The translations under genes and the position numbers were made by a program. The notes under the pieces are model-generated. The model worked only from the letters and a program-made list of their open reading frames with translations. It made no database searches and was not told where the DNA came from. A DNA stretch of 64,000 nt. It comes from JAGVPT01 sp963772165 (GTDB lineage: Bacteria; Bacteroidota; Ignavibacteria; UBA10030; UBA8401). Shown one piece after another: positions 42,344 through 51,365 of this stretch; positions within the stretch are counted from its first letter, which is position 1; every line of letters begins with the position of its first letter. The DNA lies in assembly GCA_963772165.1 (NCBI GenBank), contig CAVYWA010000014.1, forward strand, positions 186,001-250,000, read 5' to 3'.

Positions 42344-43132
42344 ATGAACAGGGCATTGCAAACGGCGGCAACGGGAATGTTTGGACAGCAGCTCAATGTA
42401 GATATCATTGCGAATAATCTCGCCAACGTCAACACGACCGGGTTCAAAAAGAGCAGGCCCGATTTTCAGGACCTGATGTACCAGACGTTGAAGACCAGCG
42501 AAGTCTCCGATAACCCCAACATCCAGCAGCCGGCGGAGATCCAGGTAGGAAACGGGACGGTGCCGGTCGCAACGCCGAAAAGTTTTGCGCAGGGAGACAT
42601 CACGCCGACGAACAATCCTCTCGATGTTGCGATTCAGGGAGATGGTTTTTTCCAAATTCGTCAGACCGATGGGACGACGGCGTATACGCGCGACGGGTCA
42701 TTCCAGATTTCCGGCGAAGGGATGCTGGTGACGGCGCAGGGGTACGTGGTCGAGCCCGGGTTATCGATTCCTTCCGATACCACAAGCATCACTATAGCTT
42801 CGGATGGAACGATCAACGCTACGGTTGCCGGTCAAAGTTCTCCGTCAAAGGTAGGGCAGCTGGAGTTGGCGAAATTTGTCAACCCGGTAGGCCTGAACCC
42901 AACAGGCGGAAACTTGTATACTGAAACGCCGTCCTCCGGCAAGCCGATTCTCGGTACGGCCGGAAGTGAAGGCTTCGGCACATTGATGCCGCAGTCGCTG
43001 GAAGCATCCAATGTTGACGTCGTCGAAGAGATGGTCAACATGATCGTGGCGCAACGGGCGTACGAGATTAATTCTAAGACAATACAGACCGTCGAAGACA
43101 TGCTTACGATGGCAAATAATCTTCAACGCTGA
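42344..43132 (+). CDS. flgG: Flagellar distal rod protein FlgG
   Basis: A 262-residue distal rod subunit. Diagnostic sequence: MNRALQTAATGMFGQQLNVD, NNLANVNTTGFKKSRPDFQD, LDVAIQGDGFFQI and SNVDVVEEMVNMIVAQRAYE. The ATG at 42344 has AAAGGAG upstream; the earlier frame start lies in the short gap. It is followed by flgA, flgH, flgI in the order of Gram-negative P/L-ring operons. Confidence 0.97.
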   Translation: MNRALQTAATGMFGQQLNVDIIANNLANVNTTGFKKSRPDFQDLMYQTLKTSEVSDNPNIQQPAEIQVGNGTVPVATPKSFAQGDITPTNNPLDVAIQGDGFFQIRQTDGTTAYTRDGSFQISGEGMLVTAQGYVVEPGLSIPSDTTSITIASDGTINATVAGQSSPSKVGQLELAKFVNPVGLNPTGGNLYTETPSSGKPILGTAGSEGFGTLMPQSLEASNVDVVEEMVNMIVAQRAYEINSKTIQTVEDMLTMANNLQR

Positions 43133-43147
43133 TAGCAAATAGTTTCG

Positions 43148-43840
43148 ATGAACGGAATTTTTACCATACTGACCTTGATGTTCCTCGGCCGTACAAGCGC
43201 CGTAGAAGTGGATGAGATCAAGAACGCCGTGAGCCAATACGTTTATTCGCGGCTCGACTCAACGGTGCAGAAAGATGCCGTCATAGAATTCCGCGGCGGT
43301 CTCGAGAGGGTCGGTGTTCCGGGTGATGATCATACGGTGCGTGTCGGTTTGGGGGAAGAGCGAATATTGCGCGGGATCGTCTGTCTGCCCGTCGAGATCA
43401 CAAGCGGTGGAAAAGTTATCCGGCAGATGGTCGTGTCGATTAAAGTGCGGGTTTTTGGTCAGGTCTTCGTTGCCGGCCGGCAATTTGAACGTCATTCAAA
43501 TATTTCCGTTGAAGGCGTTAATTGCCGGTATGCCGAATTAACTTCAATGCCCGACGATGTTGTGATGCGCAAGGAGCAACTGACTGGTAAACGGACGTCG
43601 AGGATCATCGGGGCGGGCTCCATCCTGCGTGAAAGCTCTTTAGAATTGATCCCTCTCGTCTTCCGCGGCGAACAAGTTACACTCATCGTGAGGTCGGGGC
43701 ACGTGAAGCTGTCGACGAAAGGGCTGGCAAAAGAAGACGGCGTTTTTGGGAGCATAATCGAAGTCCAAAAGCTTGATTCTCACGAACGAATCGAAGCTGT
43801 AGTCATTGATGAACACACGGTTCAAGTCACGACGGAGTAA
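43148..43840 (+). CDS. flgA: P-ring assembly chaperone FlgA
   Basis: A 230-residue protein with a weak N-terminal hydrophobic segment (about 2-15) and the SAF-like domain of FlgA: NISVEGVNCRYAELTSMPDD, TGKRTSRIIGAGSILRESSL, RGEQVTLIVRSGHVKLSTKG. It helps FlgI polymerise into the P ring in the periplasm. The signal region is short, so a start slightly upstream is not excluded, but none is better placed. Confidence 0.87.
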   Translation: MNGIFTILTLMFLGRTSAVEVDEIKNAVSQYVYSRLDSTVQKDAVIEFRGGLERVGVPGDDHTVRVGLGEERILRGIVCLPVEITSGGKVIRQMVVSIKVRVFGQVFVAGRQFERHSNISVEGVNCRYAELTSMPDDVVMRKEQLTGKRTSRIIGAGSILRESSLELIPLVFRGEQVTLIVRSGHVKLSTKGLAKEDGVFGSIIEVQKLDSHERIEAVVIDEHTVQVTTE

Positions 43841-43844
43841 AGCT

Positions 43845-44435
43845 ATGAAAAAGAAATTCATTCTTATGTTTTTTATTACGGGTATTCTTGCGTCGAACAT
43901 TGCGATCTCTCAGGACATGCGGGAGAATCTCTCAAGATCATTGTTTTCCGACCAGAAGGCAAATCACGTTGGAGACGCAGTGACCATCCTTGTTGTTGAA
44001 ACGTCGAGCGCGTCGAACACCGCACAAACCACCTCGTCGCGAACGAGCAATCTCTCCCTGTCTGCTACTGGAAATCTCTCGTCGACCGCCGCCACTCCTC
44101 CAAGCGTGGGTGCGACAATTGGAACAACGAATTCCTTTACCGGCCAGGGAGGCACTTCGAGTGCGGGGTCGATACAGGCGCAAATAAGTGCCACCGTCGA
44201 TTCAGTCCTTCCAAACGGCAACCTCTTCGTGGTCGGGAATCGGACGATCATTATTAACGGGGAAGAACAAATTATAAAAATTTCCGGCGTTATCCGGCCG
44301 TCCGATATCCAAACGGACAACAGTGTTTATTCGTACAATATTTCCGACGCTACGATAATTTTTAGAGGGAACGGAATCGTCTCCCGGGCACAAGAACCGG
44401 GTTGGCTCACGAAATTTTTTCACTTGATATTCTGA
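43845..44435 (+). CDS. flgH: L-ring protein FlgH
   Basis: The outer-membrane ring of the basal body. The 196-residue protein has a signal peptide (KKKFILMFFITGILASNIAI) and the FlgH core: DAVTILVVETSSASNTAQTT, VLPNGNLFVVGNRTIIINGE, ISGVIRPSDIQTDNSVYSYN. No lipoprotein Cys is obvious at the signal end, which differs from the enterobacterial form. ATG 43845 was chosen by the signal peptide. It confirms a diderm envelope. Confidence 0.94.
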   Translation: MKKKFILMFFITGILASNIAISQDMRENLSRSLFSDQKANHVGDAVTILVVETSSASNTAQTTSSRTSNLSLSATGNLSSTAATPPSVGATIGTTNSFTGQGGTSSAGSIQAQISATVDSVLPNGNLFVVGNRTIIINGEEQIIKISGVIRPSDIQTDNSVYSYNISDATIIFRGNGIVSRAQEPGWLTKFFHLIF

Positions 44436-44446
44436 AAGTCGAGCAT

Positions 44447-45553
44447 ATGAAAACATTGAAGGTTGTAATTTACGTGCTCTTGGGCGTCTCGCTTACGGCA
44501 TCAGTGTTTGCGGGTTCAAGGATCAAAGATATTGCCTATTTGCAGGGCATACGGAACGAACAATTGATCGGCTACGGGTTGGTGGTTGGACTCAACGGCA
44601 CGGGCGATTCGCAGCGCTCCACCTTTACCCTGCAATCTGTCGCCAGCATGCTGAAAAGGTTCGGTATCACGGTCCCTCAGAGCGACCTGCGATTGCAGAA
44701 TGTTGCTGCGGTCATTGTCACGGCTTCTATTCCGAGTTTCTCGAAAGAGGGAGGCATCATCGACGTTATTGTCTCATCGCTCGGCGATGCAACAGGGCTT
44801 CAAGGGGGGACACTTTTAATGACGCCTCTTTCCGGGCTCGACGGCTCCGTCTATGCGACGGCTCAAGGTCCGGTTTCTGTCGGAGGGTTCAGCGCGAGTG
44901 CCGGCGGGAGCGAAGTGCGGCGTAACCATACGGCGGCTGGAAGAATTCCGGGAGGAGCAACCATCGAAAAACCGGTGGTCTCGGAATTCAGCAAAGACTG
45001 GTCGATGTATGTCGTGCTCATGCAGTCGGATTTCACGACTGCCGAAAGAATTGCAAGTGCAGTAAACGAAAAATTCGGGAAACAAATCGCTATCCCGAAA
45101 GATGGTTCTACGGTTGCAGTGAGCGTTCCGGAGGAATACCGCCAGGAGGGAAAACTTGTCGAGTTCGTTTCGCTCGTCGAACTGCTTGAAGTCTCTCCCG
45201 ACGTGGCGGCAAAAGTCGTGATCAACGAACGAACCGGTACGATTGTCATCGGCGGAAATGTCTCTATCTTACCCGTCGCAATCTCGAACGGCGGCCTCAA
45301 CATCCAAATCCAATCGACCCCCGTGATTTCACAACCGGGGCCGTTATCGAACGGAACGACGGTCTCAACTCAAATGACGACCGTATCGGCAGGCCTGGAT
45401 TCTTCTTCCGTTTTTGCGCTCCAAGGAGTGGCGACAGTGCAGGATGTTGCAAAAGCGCTCAACTCGATGAAGGTTTCGCCTCGCGATATTATTGCGATCT
45501 TCCAGGCCCTCAAAGAAGCCGGCGCATTAAAAGCAGAGCTGGTCATCATTTAA
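44447..45553 (+). CDS. flgI: P-ring protein FlgI
   Basis: The periplasmic P ring. The 368-residue protein has an N-terminal signal (TLKVVIYVLLGVSLTASVFA) and the typical start RIKDIAYLQGIRNEQLIGYG, LVVGLNGTGDS, MLKRFG, and the C-terminal VQDVAKALNSMKVSPRDIIA. The ATG at 44447 places the signal peptide at the N-terminus. It is immediately followed by flgJ. Confidence 0.96.
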   Translation: MKTLKVVIYVLLGVSLTASVFAGSRIKDIAYLQGIRNEQLIGYGLVVGLNGTGDSQRSTFTLQSVASMLKRFGITVPQSDLRLQNVAAVIVTASIPSFSKEGGIIDVIVSSLGDATGLQGGTLLMTPLSGLDGSVYATAQGPVSVGGFSASAGGSEVRRNHTAAGRIPGGATIEKPVVSEFSKDWSMYVVLMQSDFTTAERIASAVNEKFGKQIAIPKDGSTVAVSVPEEYRQEGKLVEFVSLVELLEVSPDVAAKVVINERTGTIVIGGNVSILPVAISNGGLNIQIQSTPVISQPGPLSNGTTVSTQMTTVSAGLDSSSVFALQGVATVQDVAKALNSMKVSPRDIIAIFQALKEAGALKAELVII

Positions 45554-46381
45554 ATGGCGGCACCGAACGACATATTGCCCGTCAACAATATTTCGACCAA
45601 TGCCGTTACTGACGATGCGTCCAAAGCAAAGCTTCAGAAGGCGGCAAAGGATTTCGAGTCACTCTTCGTCGGCTATATGCTCAAAGGTATGCGGAGCACC
45701 ATCCCGAAGTCCGGTACGGAGAAGGATGAGTTTGGAGGAGATATGATGGAAGGGATGTTTGACATGGAATTCGCCAAATATATTTCCAACAATAGCAACC
45801 TTGGGTTGGGCGAAATGTTGTACAAGAAATTAACCGGGGAAGATCTGCCGAAAGCGGCCGCGCATCAGTCATACCGCTTGCCGTCTATTCCGGCGCAAAC
45901 GGCGAATGCCTCGGGTACGAAGGCGGCTTCTCAACCCGTCGCGCCATCCGCATCCGTCCAAAAGCGGATCGAAAGCTACAGTGACACGATTCAGGCTGCA
46001 TCTCAAAAATACGGCGTGAACCCGAATCTCATCAAGGCAGTGATGGCAAGCGAATCGGGAGGGAAGCCTAATGCCCAGTCGTCAAAAAACGCGAAGGGGC
46101 TCATGCAATTAATAGACTCGACCGCAGCCGATATGGGAGTGCAAAATGTATGGAACCCTCAACAAAACATTTTTGGAGGAGCCAAATATTTGAAGCAGAT
46201 GCTGGATAAATTTCAGGGGGATCTGCCGAGTGCCGTCGCGTCTTACAATGCCGGACCGGCCGCGGTGGAAAAGCAAGGCGGGGTTCCGGCGATCAAGGAA
46301 ACGAAAGATTATGTCTCGAAAGTACTGAATTATTTTCAACAGTTCGAACAGCAGGAGATTTACAATAATGACGACAATTGA
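45554..46381 (+). CDS. flgJ: Rod-binding protein FlgJ fused to a lytic transglycosylase domain
   Basis: A 275-residue two-domain protein. The N-terminal Rod-binding domain (about 25-92: LQKAAKDFESLFVGYMLKGM, SNNSNLGLGEMLYKK) caps the growing rod. After a Pro/Ala-rich linker, an SLT lysozyme-like domain (about 140-260) carries the catalytic E167 (MASESGGKPNAQ), NAKGLMQL and YNAGPAAV. It cleaves peptidoglycan so the rod can pass. The enterobacterial FlgJ uses a glucosaminidase domain instead; SLT fusions are found in other phyla. It overlaps flgN by 14 bases. Confidence 0.93.
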   Translation: MAAPNDILPVNNISTNAVTDDASKAKLQKAAKDFESLFVGYMLKGMRSTIPKSGTEKDEFGGDMMEGMFDMEFAKYISNNSNLGLGEMLYKKLTGEDLPKAAAHQSYRLPSIPAQTANASGTKAASQPVAPSASVQKRIESYSDTIQAASQKYGVNPNLIKAVMASESGGKPNAQSSKNAKGLMQLIDSTAADMGVQNVWNPQQNIFGGAKYLKQMLDKFQGDLPSAVASYNAGPAAVEKQGGVPAIKETKDYVSKVLNYFQQFEQQEIYNNDDN

Positions 46382-46817
46382 CCAGTTCGCAGAAGTCCTT
46401 AAAACCGAGGCCGAGGTTGCCGATGCAATTCTTGGAACACTTTATGAGCAGCAACAGGCGATCATTCATTTCCGGGATGGCGCAATCGTGGAGGCAGTAG
46501 AACGGGAACGGCAATTATTAGAGCCGATGGAATCCCTTGAGCGAGAGCGCGAGAACCTCTGCCGTGCGTTCGACAGTACAATGCGGCCGGAGGTGAATGG
46601 GCAGTTCAATCTTTCGGGGCTCGCCCGGCAGCTCCCCCGGCACGAGGCTGCGAAAATTCTCGGCGCGGGGAAAATCCTGAAGGGAAAAGTCGAAAAAATC
46701 ATGAACGTGAACAATCAGAATAAAATGCTCTTGGAACATTCCCTGCGTTTTGTCCGGCAAAGTCTGCGGATTATGACGAATAATTACACAAAGAAATTGA
46801 TCGACACGAAAATGTAG
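46368..46817 (+). CDS. flgN: Flagellar export chaperone FlgN
   Basis: A 149-residue, helical, acidic-to-basic protein located directly before flgK and flgL, whose products FlgN chaperones to the export gate. Features are long amphipathic helices (IDQFAEVLKTEAEVADAILG and NVNNQNKMLLEHSLRFVRQS). FlgN proteins diverge widely in sequence, so position carries much of the assignment. ATG 46368 overlaps flgJ. Confidence 0.8.
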   Translation: MTTIDQFAEVLKTEAEVADAILGTLYEQQQAIIHFRDGAIVEAVERERQLLEPMESLERERENLCRAFDSTMRPEVNGQFNLSGLARQLPRHEAAKILGAGKILKGKVEKIMNVNNQNKMLLEHSLRFVRQSLRIMTNNYTKKLIDTKM

Positions 46818-46827
46818 CGAGGAGACA

Positions 46828-48198
46828 ATGGCAGGACTGAACGACGTAATGAATTCCGCCCGCAGCGCGCTCATTGCACAGCAGCTGGCACTGGAGGTGA
46901 CTTCGAACAATGTCGCGAATGCGAATACGACGGGCTATTCACGCGAGCGGGTGGATTTCGAGCAGAGTCCCACCGTGCCGACAAATTACGGCCTGCTGGG
47001 GACCGGTGTTATCGCAAACAACATCGGCAGTGTGCGCGATAGCATGATCGATCAGCAGCTTTGGAGCGCGAACGACTCAAACGGGAAAGCGACCACGGAA
47101 CAGACGATTCTCTCGCAGGTGGAATCGGCAATCAACGAACCCTCAGACAATGGCCTGAGCGAGACCATGGATAGCTTCTTTAGCGCGTTCCAGAGTTTGT
47201 CGGCCCAGCCGGAAGAGAGCGCTGAACGCAACAATGTAATAGAGCAAGGCCAGCTTGTCGCGCAATCGTTCCATACCATTCAAGCGAGCATTGCACAAAC
47301 GCAAAGCGGCATCGTCAGCGACATCCAGAGTCAACTTGGGAACATCAATCAATTAACAAGCAACATTAGCGACCTCGATGCGAAGATCGTGAATGCAACG
47401 GCTCAGGGGATGAACCCCAGCTCTTTGGTCGATCAACGGGATCTCGATATCGACACTCTTTCAGGTCTTGCCAATGTCAATGTGTCCGACGAGGGGGACG
47501 GTTCGGTGTCGGTTTCGGTCGGCGGCACGGTCGTTGCCTCAAAGTCCGGATCGACGGCTCTTACCTCCAGCGTAACGGGGACTCAAATACAAATCTTTGC
47601 GGCCGGTTCGACACAGCCGACGCAGGTAACGTCGGGAACGTTGGGCGGCGATCTGGAAACCTATAATACCACAATACCGGATTACCTTTCTAAACTGAAC
47701 GCTACTGCCAATGCGCTCATTACTCAAGTCAATACGATCCACGCGGCAGGATATGGACTCGGCACTCCGCCGTCGACCGGCGTCAACTTCTTTACCGGTA
47801 CATCGGCGAGCGATATCAATGTCAATACCGATGTCGTCAATGATCCGAATGAAGTTGCCGCTTCTTCAGACGGGTCAACAGGAGACAATCAGGTGGCGTT
47901 AGCGTTGGCAAACCTCCAGAATCAATCCGTGATGAACGGCGGAACGACGACAATTTCCCAATACTATACTTCACTTGTCAGTTCGATCGGTTCGGCGGTC
48001 GATGCCGCGCAAGATACTTCGAACAATCAGCAATTGACCATCAATCAGCTCCAGAGCCAGCGTTCATCCGTCTCGGGCGTGTCGATCGATGAAGAGATGA
48101 CGAACCTTACGCAGTACCAGCAAGCCTACCAGGCGGCATCGGAGGTCGTGAATGTCGTCGATGAACTAATGCAAACACTCATCACCATGGTGCAATAA
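46828..48198 (+). CDS. flgK: Hook-filament junction protein FlgK
   Basis: The first hook-filament junction protein. The 456-residue protein has the N-terminal motif ALEVTSNNVANANTTGYSRE, the family-typical SATMDSFFSAFQSLSAQPEE-like helix near 110 and the C-terminal SGVSIDEEMTNLTQYQQAYQ, AASEVVNVVDELMQTLITMV. All expected regions are present. It overlaps flgL by one base (TAATG). Confidence 0.96.
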   Translation: MAGLNDVMNSARSALIAQQLALEVTSNNVANANTTGYSRERVDFEQSPTVPTNYGLLGTGVIANNIGSVRDSMIDQQLWSANDSNGKATTEQTILSQVESAINEPSDNGLSETMDSFFSAFQSLSAQPEESAERNNVIEQGQLVAQSFHTIQASIAQTQSGIVSDIQSQLGNINQLTSNISDLDAKIVNATAQGMNPSSLVDQRDLDIDTLSGLANVNVSDEGDGSVSVSVGGTVVASKSGSTALTSSVTGTQIQIFAAGSTQPTQVTSGTLGGDLETYNTTIPDYLSKLNATANALITQVNTIHAAGYGLGTPPSTGVNFFTGTSASDINVNTDVVNDPNEVAASSDGSTGDNQVALALANLQNQSVMNGGTTTISQYYTSLVSSIGSAVDAAQDTSNNQQLTINQLQSQRSSVSGVSIDEEMTNLTQYQQAYQAASEVVNVVDELMQTLITMVQ

Positions 48199-49094
48199 TG
48201 AGAGTCACGGAAAGCAGTATCGCATCGAGTTTTCTCAACAATGTTAACGAAACGCGGGAGCGGATTTCGCAGGAACAGACGGAATTAGCAACCGGCAAAA
48301 GCGTGAACACTGTTTCGGACAACCCTCAAGCGACAAGTACGATTTTGCAGCTGAAGTCGCTTATCAGCGACAACACCCAGTTCCAGCAAAACAATACGGA
48401 AGCCCAATCGCAGGCGCAGGCGACGGAGTCAGCGTTGAACAGCTTTACCAATATTATGGTAAATCTGAAAGGAATCGTGGCCCAAGCGACGAATGGATCG
48501 TTGAGCAGTGAGGATCAGCAAACCTACGCCGACCAGGTCGGCCAGCTTCTCGAACAGGCAGTCGATCTGGCCAATACCCAGTCGAACGGAGTGTACATTT
48601 TCGGCGGCACGAATACGCTTCAACAGCCCTTCACGCTTGCATCGGACGATTCTTCAGTCACGGCAAACCCGAACGGGATCACAGGGTCGATTCAAGTTCC
48701 TGTCAATGAAGGCATCAGCCAGACCGTGAACCTCGACGGGCAGCAGGCTTTTCAAGGGACTGCGATTTTCAACTTGATGATCCAAATCAAGAACGAGCTC
48801 CAGGCGGGACAAAGCCCGACAACGGCTGACGCTCAATCGGTCGACACCTACATTGATGACGTTGCCAATGCCACTGGAAAGGCCGGCGCCATAATGCAGA
48901 ACCTCACCAACAACGATACCATGCTTTCCAGTCAACAAACGCAGCTGCAGCAATTGCTCTCCAATCAGCAAGATGCGGACGTTGCAGCGGTAACAATCAA
49001 AATGAATCAAGACCAGCTGGATCTTCAGGCAGCGCTGAGCTCCGGTGCGAGCGTTCTCCCGGATACACTTTTGAACTTTTTGGGTAAAACATGA
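48198..49094 (+). CDS. flgL: Hook-filament junction protein FlgL
   Basis: The second junction protein, flagellin-like. The 298-residue protein starts RVTESSIASSFLNNVNETRE, followed by LATGKSVNTVSDNPQATSTI, a flagellin N-terminal pattern, and has QSNGVYIFGGTNTLQQPF in the centre. It ends with a flagellin-type helical C-terminus. No true flagellin gene follows. The ATG overlaps flgK, and its own stop overlaps motA. Confidence 0.94.
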   Translation: MRVTESSIASSFLNNVNETRERISQEQTELATGKSVNTVSDNPQATSTILQLKSLISDNTQFQQNNTEAQSQAQATESALNSFTNIMVNLKGIVAQATNGSLSSEDQQTYADQVGQLLEQAVDLANTQSNGVYIFGGTNTLQQPFTLASDDSSVTANPNGITGSIQVPVNEGISQTVNLDGQQAFQGTAIFNLMIQIKNELQAGQSPTTADAQSVDTYIDDVANATGKAGAIMQNLTNNDTMLSSQQTQLQQLLSNQQDADVAAVTIKMNQDQLDLQAALSSGASVLPDTLLNFLGKT

Positions 49095-49867
49095 AAAAGA
49101 CTCTCGATATAGCGACCATGGGCGGTCTCTTTCTGGGGGTAGTCTCGATCTTCGGATCGTTCGTCCTCGAAGGGGGTTCCGTAGGCGCTTTGATGCTGGT
49201 TCCCGCTATGATTATCGTGTTTGGCGGCACGTTCGGAGCAACAATGATCGGCACGTCCATGAAAAGTTTTACGGGAATTGGAAAGCTCATCGCCATGGCT
49301 CTGTTCCCCCCGCAATTTGAAGTGAAAGAAGCGATAGAAAAGATTGTAAAGTTCTCAACGATCGCCCGCAAAGACGGGTTGCTGGCCCTTGAGAAGGAAC
49401 TCGACAAGGTAGAGAATCCGTTCATGAAAAAGATACTCCGGTTCGCGATCGACGGCACCGACCCTGAAGTCCTTCGGTCGCTTGCAGAGACGGAAGTGGT
49501 CAATGCCGCTCAACGGCACGCAAAGAGCAGTTCGATCTTTCAGAAAATGGGAGGCTACTCGCCGACGATGGGTATTATCGGAACGGTGATGGGGTTGATT
49601 GCAACGCTTGCCGCGGCGGGCGAAGATCCGAATTTGCTTATCCATCACATTGCGAGCGCATTCATCGCGACACTGTGGGGTGTCTTTATGGCGAATGTTG
49701 TGTGGCTGCCGATCTCCGATAAATTGCGGCATGTGCAGGGGGAGGAGAATCTTTTTATGGAAATTATTGTGGAGGGAATTCTTTCGATTCAGGTGGGCGA
49801 AATTCCCTCGGTGATCAAAGCCAAATTAAATAGCATGCTCCCTTCAAGTCAACAGGAGGCAACGTAA
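49091..49867 (+). CDS. motA: Flagellar stator protein MotA/PomA (first pair)
   Basis: The ion-channel subunit with four membrane helices. The 258-residue protein has LDIATMGGLFLGVVSIFGSF, MIIVFGGTFGATMIG, a cytoplasmic domain with LEKELDKVENPFMKKILRFA, and the conserved GGYSPTMGIIGTVMGLIATL in helix 3. It resembles the PomA/MotP type more than enterobacterial MotA. It pairs with motB just downstream. The coupling ion cannot be decided from sequence alone. Confidence 0.93.
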   Translation: MKKTLDIATMGGLFLGVVSIFGSFVLEGGSVGALMLVPAMIIVFGGTFGATMIGTSMKSFTGIGKLIAMALFPPQFEVKEAIEKIVKFSTIARKDGLLALEKELDKVENPFMKKILRFAIDGTDPEVLRSLAETEVVNAAQRHAKSSSIFQKMGGYSPTMGIIGTVMGLIATLAAAGEDPNLLIHHIASAFIATLWGVFMANVVWLPISDKLRHVQGEENLFMEIIVEGILSIQVGEIPSVIKAKLNSMLPSSQQEAT

Positions 49868-49868
49868 G

Positions 49869-50624
49869 GTGAAAAAGAAGGAAAAACAGGCAGAGCACGA
49901 CAGCGAAGACCGCTGGCTCCTGACGTATTCCGACCTTATTACGCTGTTGTTGGGATTGTTCGTTATCCTCTATGCGATGTCCAAGATCGACGCCGGGAAA
50001 TATGCAGAACTCGTTTCTGCGATGGGGGGCGTCTTCGGAAAAGAGAAGCCGGGTGTTCTCCAGGGCCAGACCGGCATGCTGCAGTCGGTGATGCCGCAGC
50101 TTCAAAGCGAGCGTCAAAAGATTGAGAAGGAAATCCAGGATGCTCTCGGTTCCGGGATGAAGAAAAATCTCGTCAGCGTTTCACAGAATGAGCGGGGAAT
50201 TACCATCCACATCATGGAAGAGCTGCTGTTCAATTCCGGAAGCGCAGAGTTCAAAGCGTCGTCGCTGGCTGTACTTGATTCTCTCGCCAGCGTTTTGAAG
50301 AAAATGCCGAACGATATCCGCATCGAAGGGCATACGGACAATGTTCCCATCAGCACATCGCAATTTCCTTCGAACTGGCATCTCTCGGTTGCGCGTGCAG
50401 TGAACGCCGGGTACTATCTTATTCAAAAACATGGGCTCGACCCGGAAAAAGTTTCGGTCGTAGGCTATGCTGAATACCGTCCCCTGGTTCCCAACACGTC
50501 CGATGAGAACAGGTCGCGGAATCGCCGCGTCGACATCGTGATTCTTACAAACATTCCCCGCGAACCGGTGACCATCAACGAAGGTCAAGAGTCAAACAAC
50601 AAACAATTGAGGCCGCAGCCATGA
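49869..50624 (+). CDS. motB: Flagellar stator protein MotB/PomB (first pair)
   Basis: The peptidoglycan-anchored stator subunit, 251 residues. The single membrane helix (about 17-37) carries the ion-binding D22 in TYSDLITLLLGLFVILY. The plug region follows, then an OmpA-like domain (DIRIEGHTDNVPI, NWHLSVARAVNAGYYLI, SRNRRVDIVIL). GTG 49869 begins one base after motA. The TYSDLITLLL helix is common in PomB/MotS-type proteins. It overlaps fliW by four bases. Confidence 0.94.
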   Translation: MKKKEKQAEHDSEDRWLLTYSDLITLLLGLFVILYAMSKIDAGKYAELVSAMGGVFGKEKPGVLQGQTGMLQSVMPQLQSERQKIEKEIQDALGSGMKKNLVSVSQNERGITIHIMEELLFNSGSAEFKASSLAVLDSLASVLKKMPNDIRIEGHTDNVPISTSQFPSNWHLSVARAVNAGYYLIQKHGLDPEKVSVVGYAEYRPLVPNTSDENRSRNRRVDIVILTNIPREPVTINEGQESNNKQLRPQP

Positions 50625-51037
50625 AATGGAAAAACCGCCAATTCGGCGAACTTGAGTTCGACGACGAACACGTCCTGACCTTTCCCCAAGGCATCATTGG
50701 GTTCGAGGACTACCGACGCTTTATTCTCATAAACGATGAGGACTCTCAGCCGTTTCGATGGCTTGTTTCCATTGAAGATGAAGACCTCTCTTTTCCCCTG
50801 CTCAACCCGCTCCTCTTCTTCCCGAATTACAGGGCCGGCAATCAGCAGAAGGAAGATTCGACAATCCTCGTCGTAGCGACCTTGAACAAGGAGATTAAAA
50901 ATTCTACCGTGAATTTGCGGAGTCCGGTTATCATCATGAACGAAGGCAGAACGGGGAAGCAAATTATCCTCGAAGAGGAAACATACGCATTGCAGCATCC
51001 GCTCTTCGTCGCACCTCAATCACCCGTGAAAGGATAG
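50621..51037 (+). CDS. fliW: Flagellar assembly factor FliW
   Basis: FliW binds flagellin and CsrA and so couples flagellin level to its translation. The 138-residue protein has the family pattern ELEFDDEHVLTFPQGIIGFE, FRWLVSIEDEDLSFPLLNP and LRSPVIIMNEGRTGKQIILE. It is 4 bases from csrA, the usual pairing. The flagellin gene they would control is not in the window. Confidence 0.96.
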   Translation: MKWKNRQFGELEFDDEHVLTFPQGIIGFEDYRRFILINDEDSQPFRWLVSIEDEDLSFPLLNPLLFFPNYRAGNQQKEDSTILVVATLNKEIKNSTVNLRSPVIIMNEGRTGKQIILEEETYALQHPLFVAPQSPVKG

Positions 51038-51041
51038 ACCT

Positions 51042-51305
51042 ATGCTCGTTCTCAGCCGCAAATTCGACGAGAGTATCATGATCGGTGATTCCGTGGTCAT
51101 CACAATAGTTTCTATTCAGGATGGCCAGGTGAAGATCGGCATCGAGGCTCCAAAAGAAGTGAGGATTCTGAGGAGAGAAATTTATGAGGAGATACACCGG
51201 TCGAACGCCCAGGCAGCGAAAGCGTCCAAGAGTGCTGCAATGAAAGCAGCGAAGATGCTGCAAGAGAAAAGTTCGCCGGACAATTCCGGCAGACGAAAAA
51301 TCTAA
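51042..51305 (+). CDS. csrA: Carbon storage / flagellin translation regulator CsrA
   Basis: An RNA-binding dimer that blocks ribosome sites at GGA motifs. The conserved core MLVLSRKFDESIMIGD, VKIGIEAPKEVRILRREIYE occupies the first 50 residues. The remaining 35 or so form an Ala/Ser/Lys-rich tail, longer than the 61-residue enterobacterial protein and more like the C-terminally extended forms that FliW binds. It lies between two stator operons. Confidence 0.95.
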   Translation: MLVLSRKFDESIMIGDSVVITIVSIQDGQVKIGIEAPKEVRILRREIYEEIHRSNAQAAKASKSAAMKAAKMLQEKSSPDNSGRRKI

Positions 51306-51365
51306 ACCGCCGATGGCATGCGAAACGCGTGCGCTGGCATAAACAATTATTGAGCAAAGAAAACC

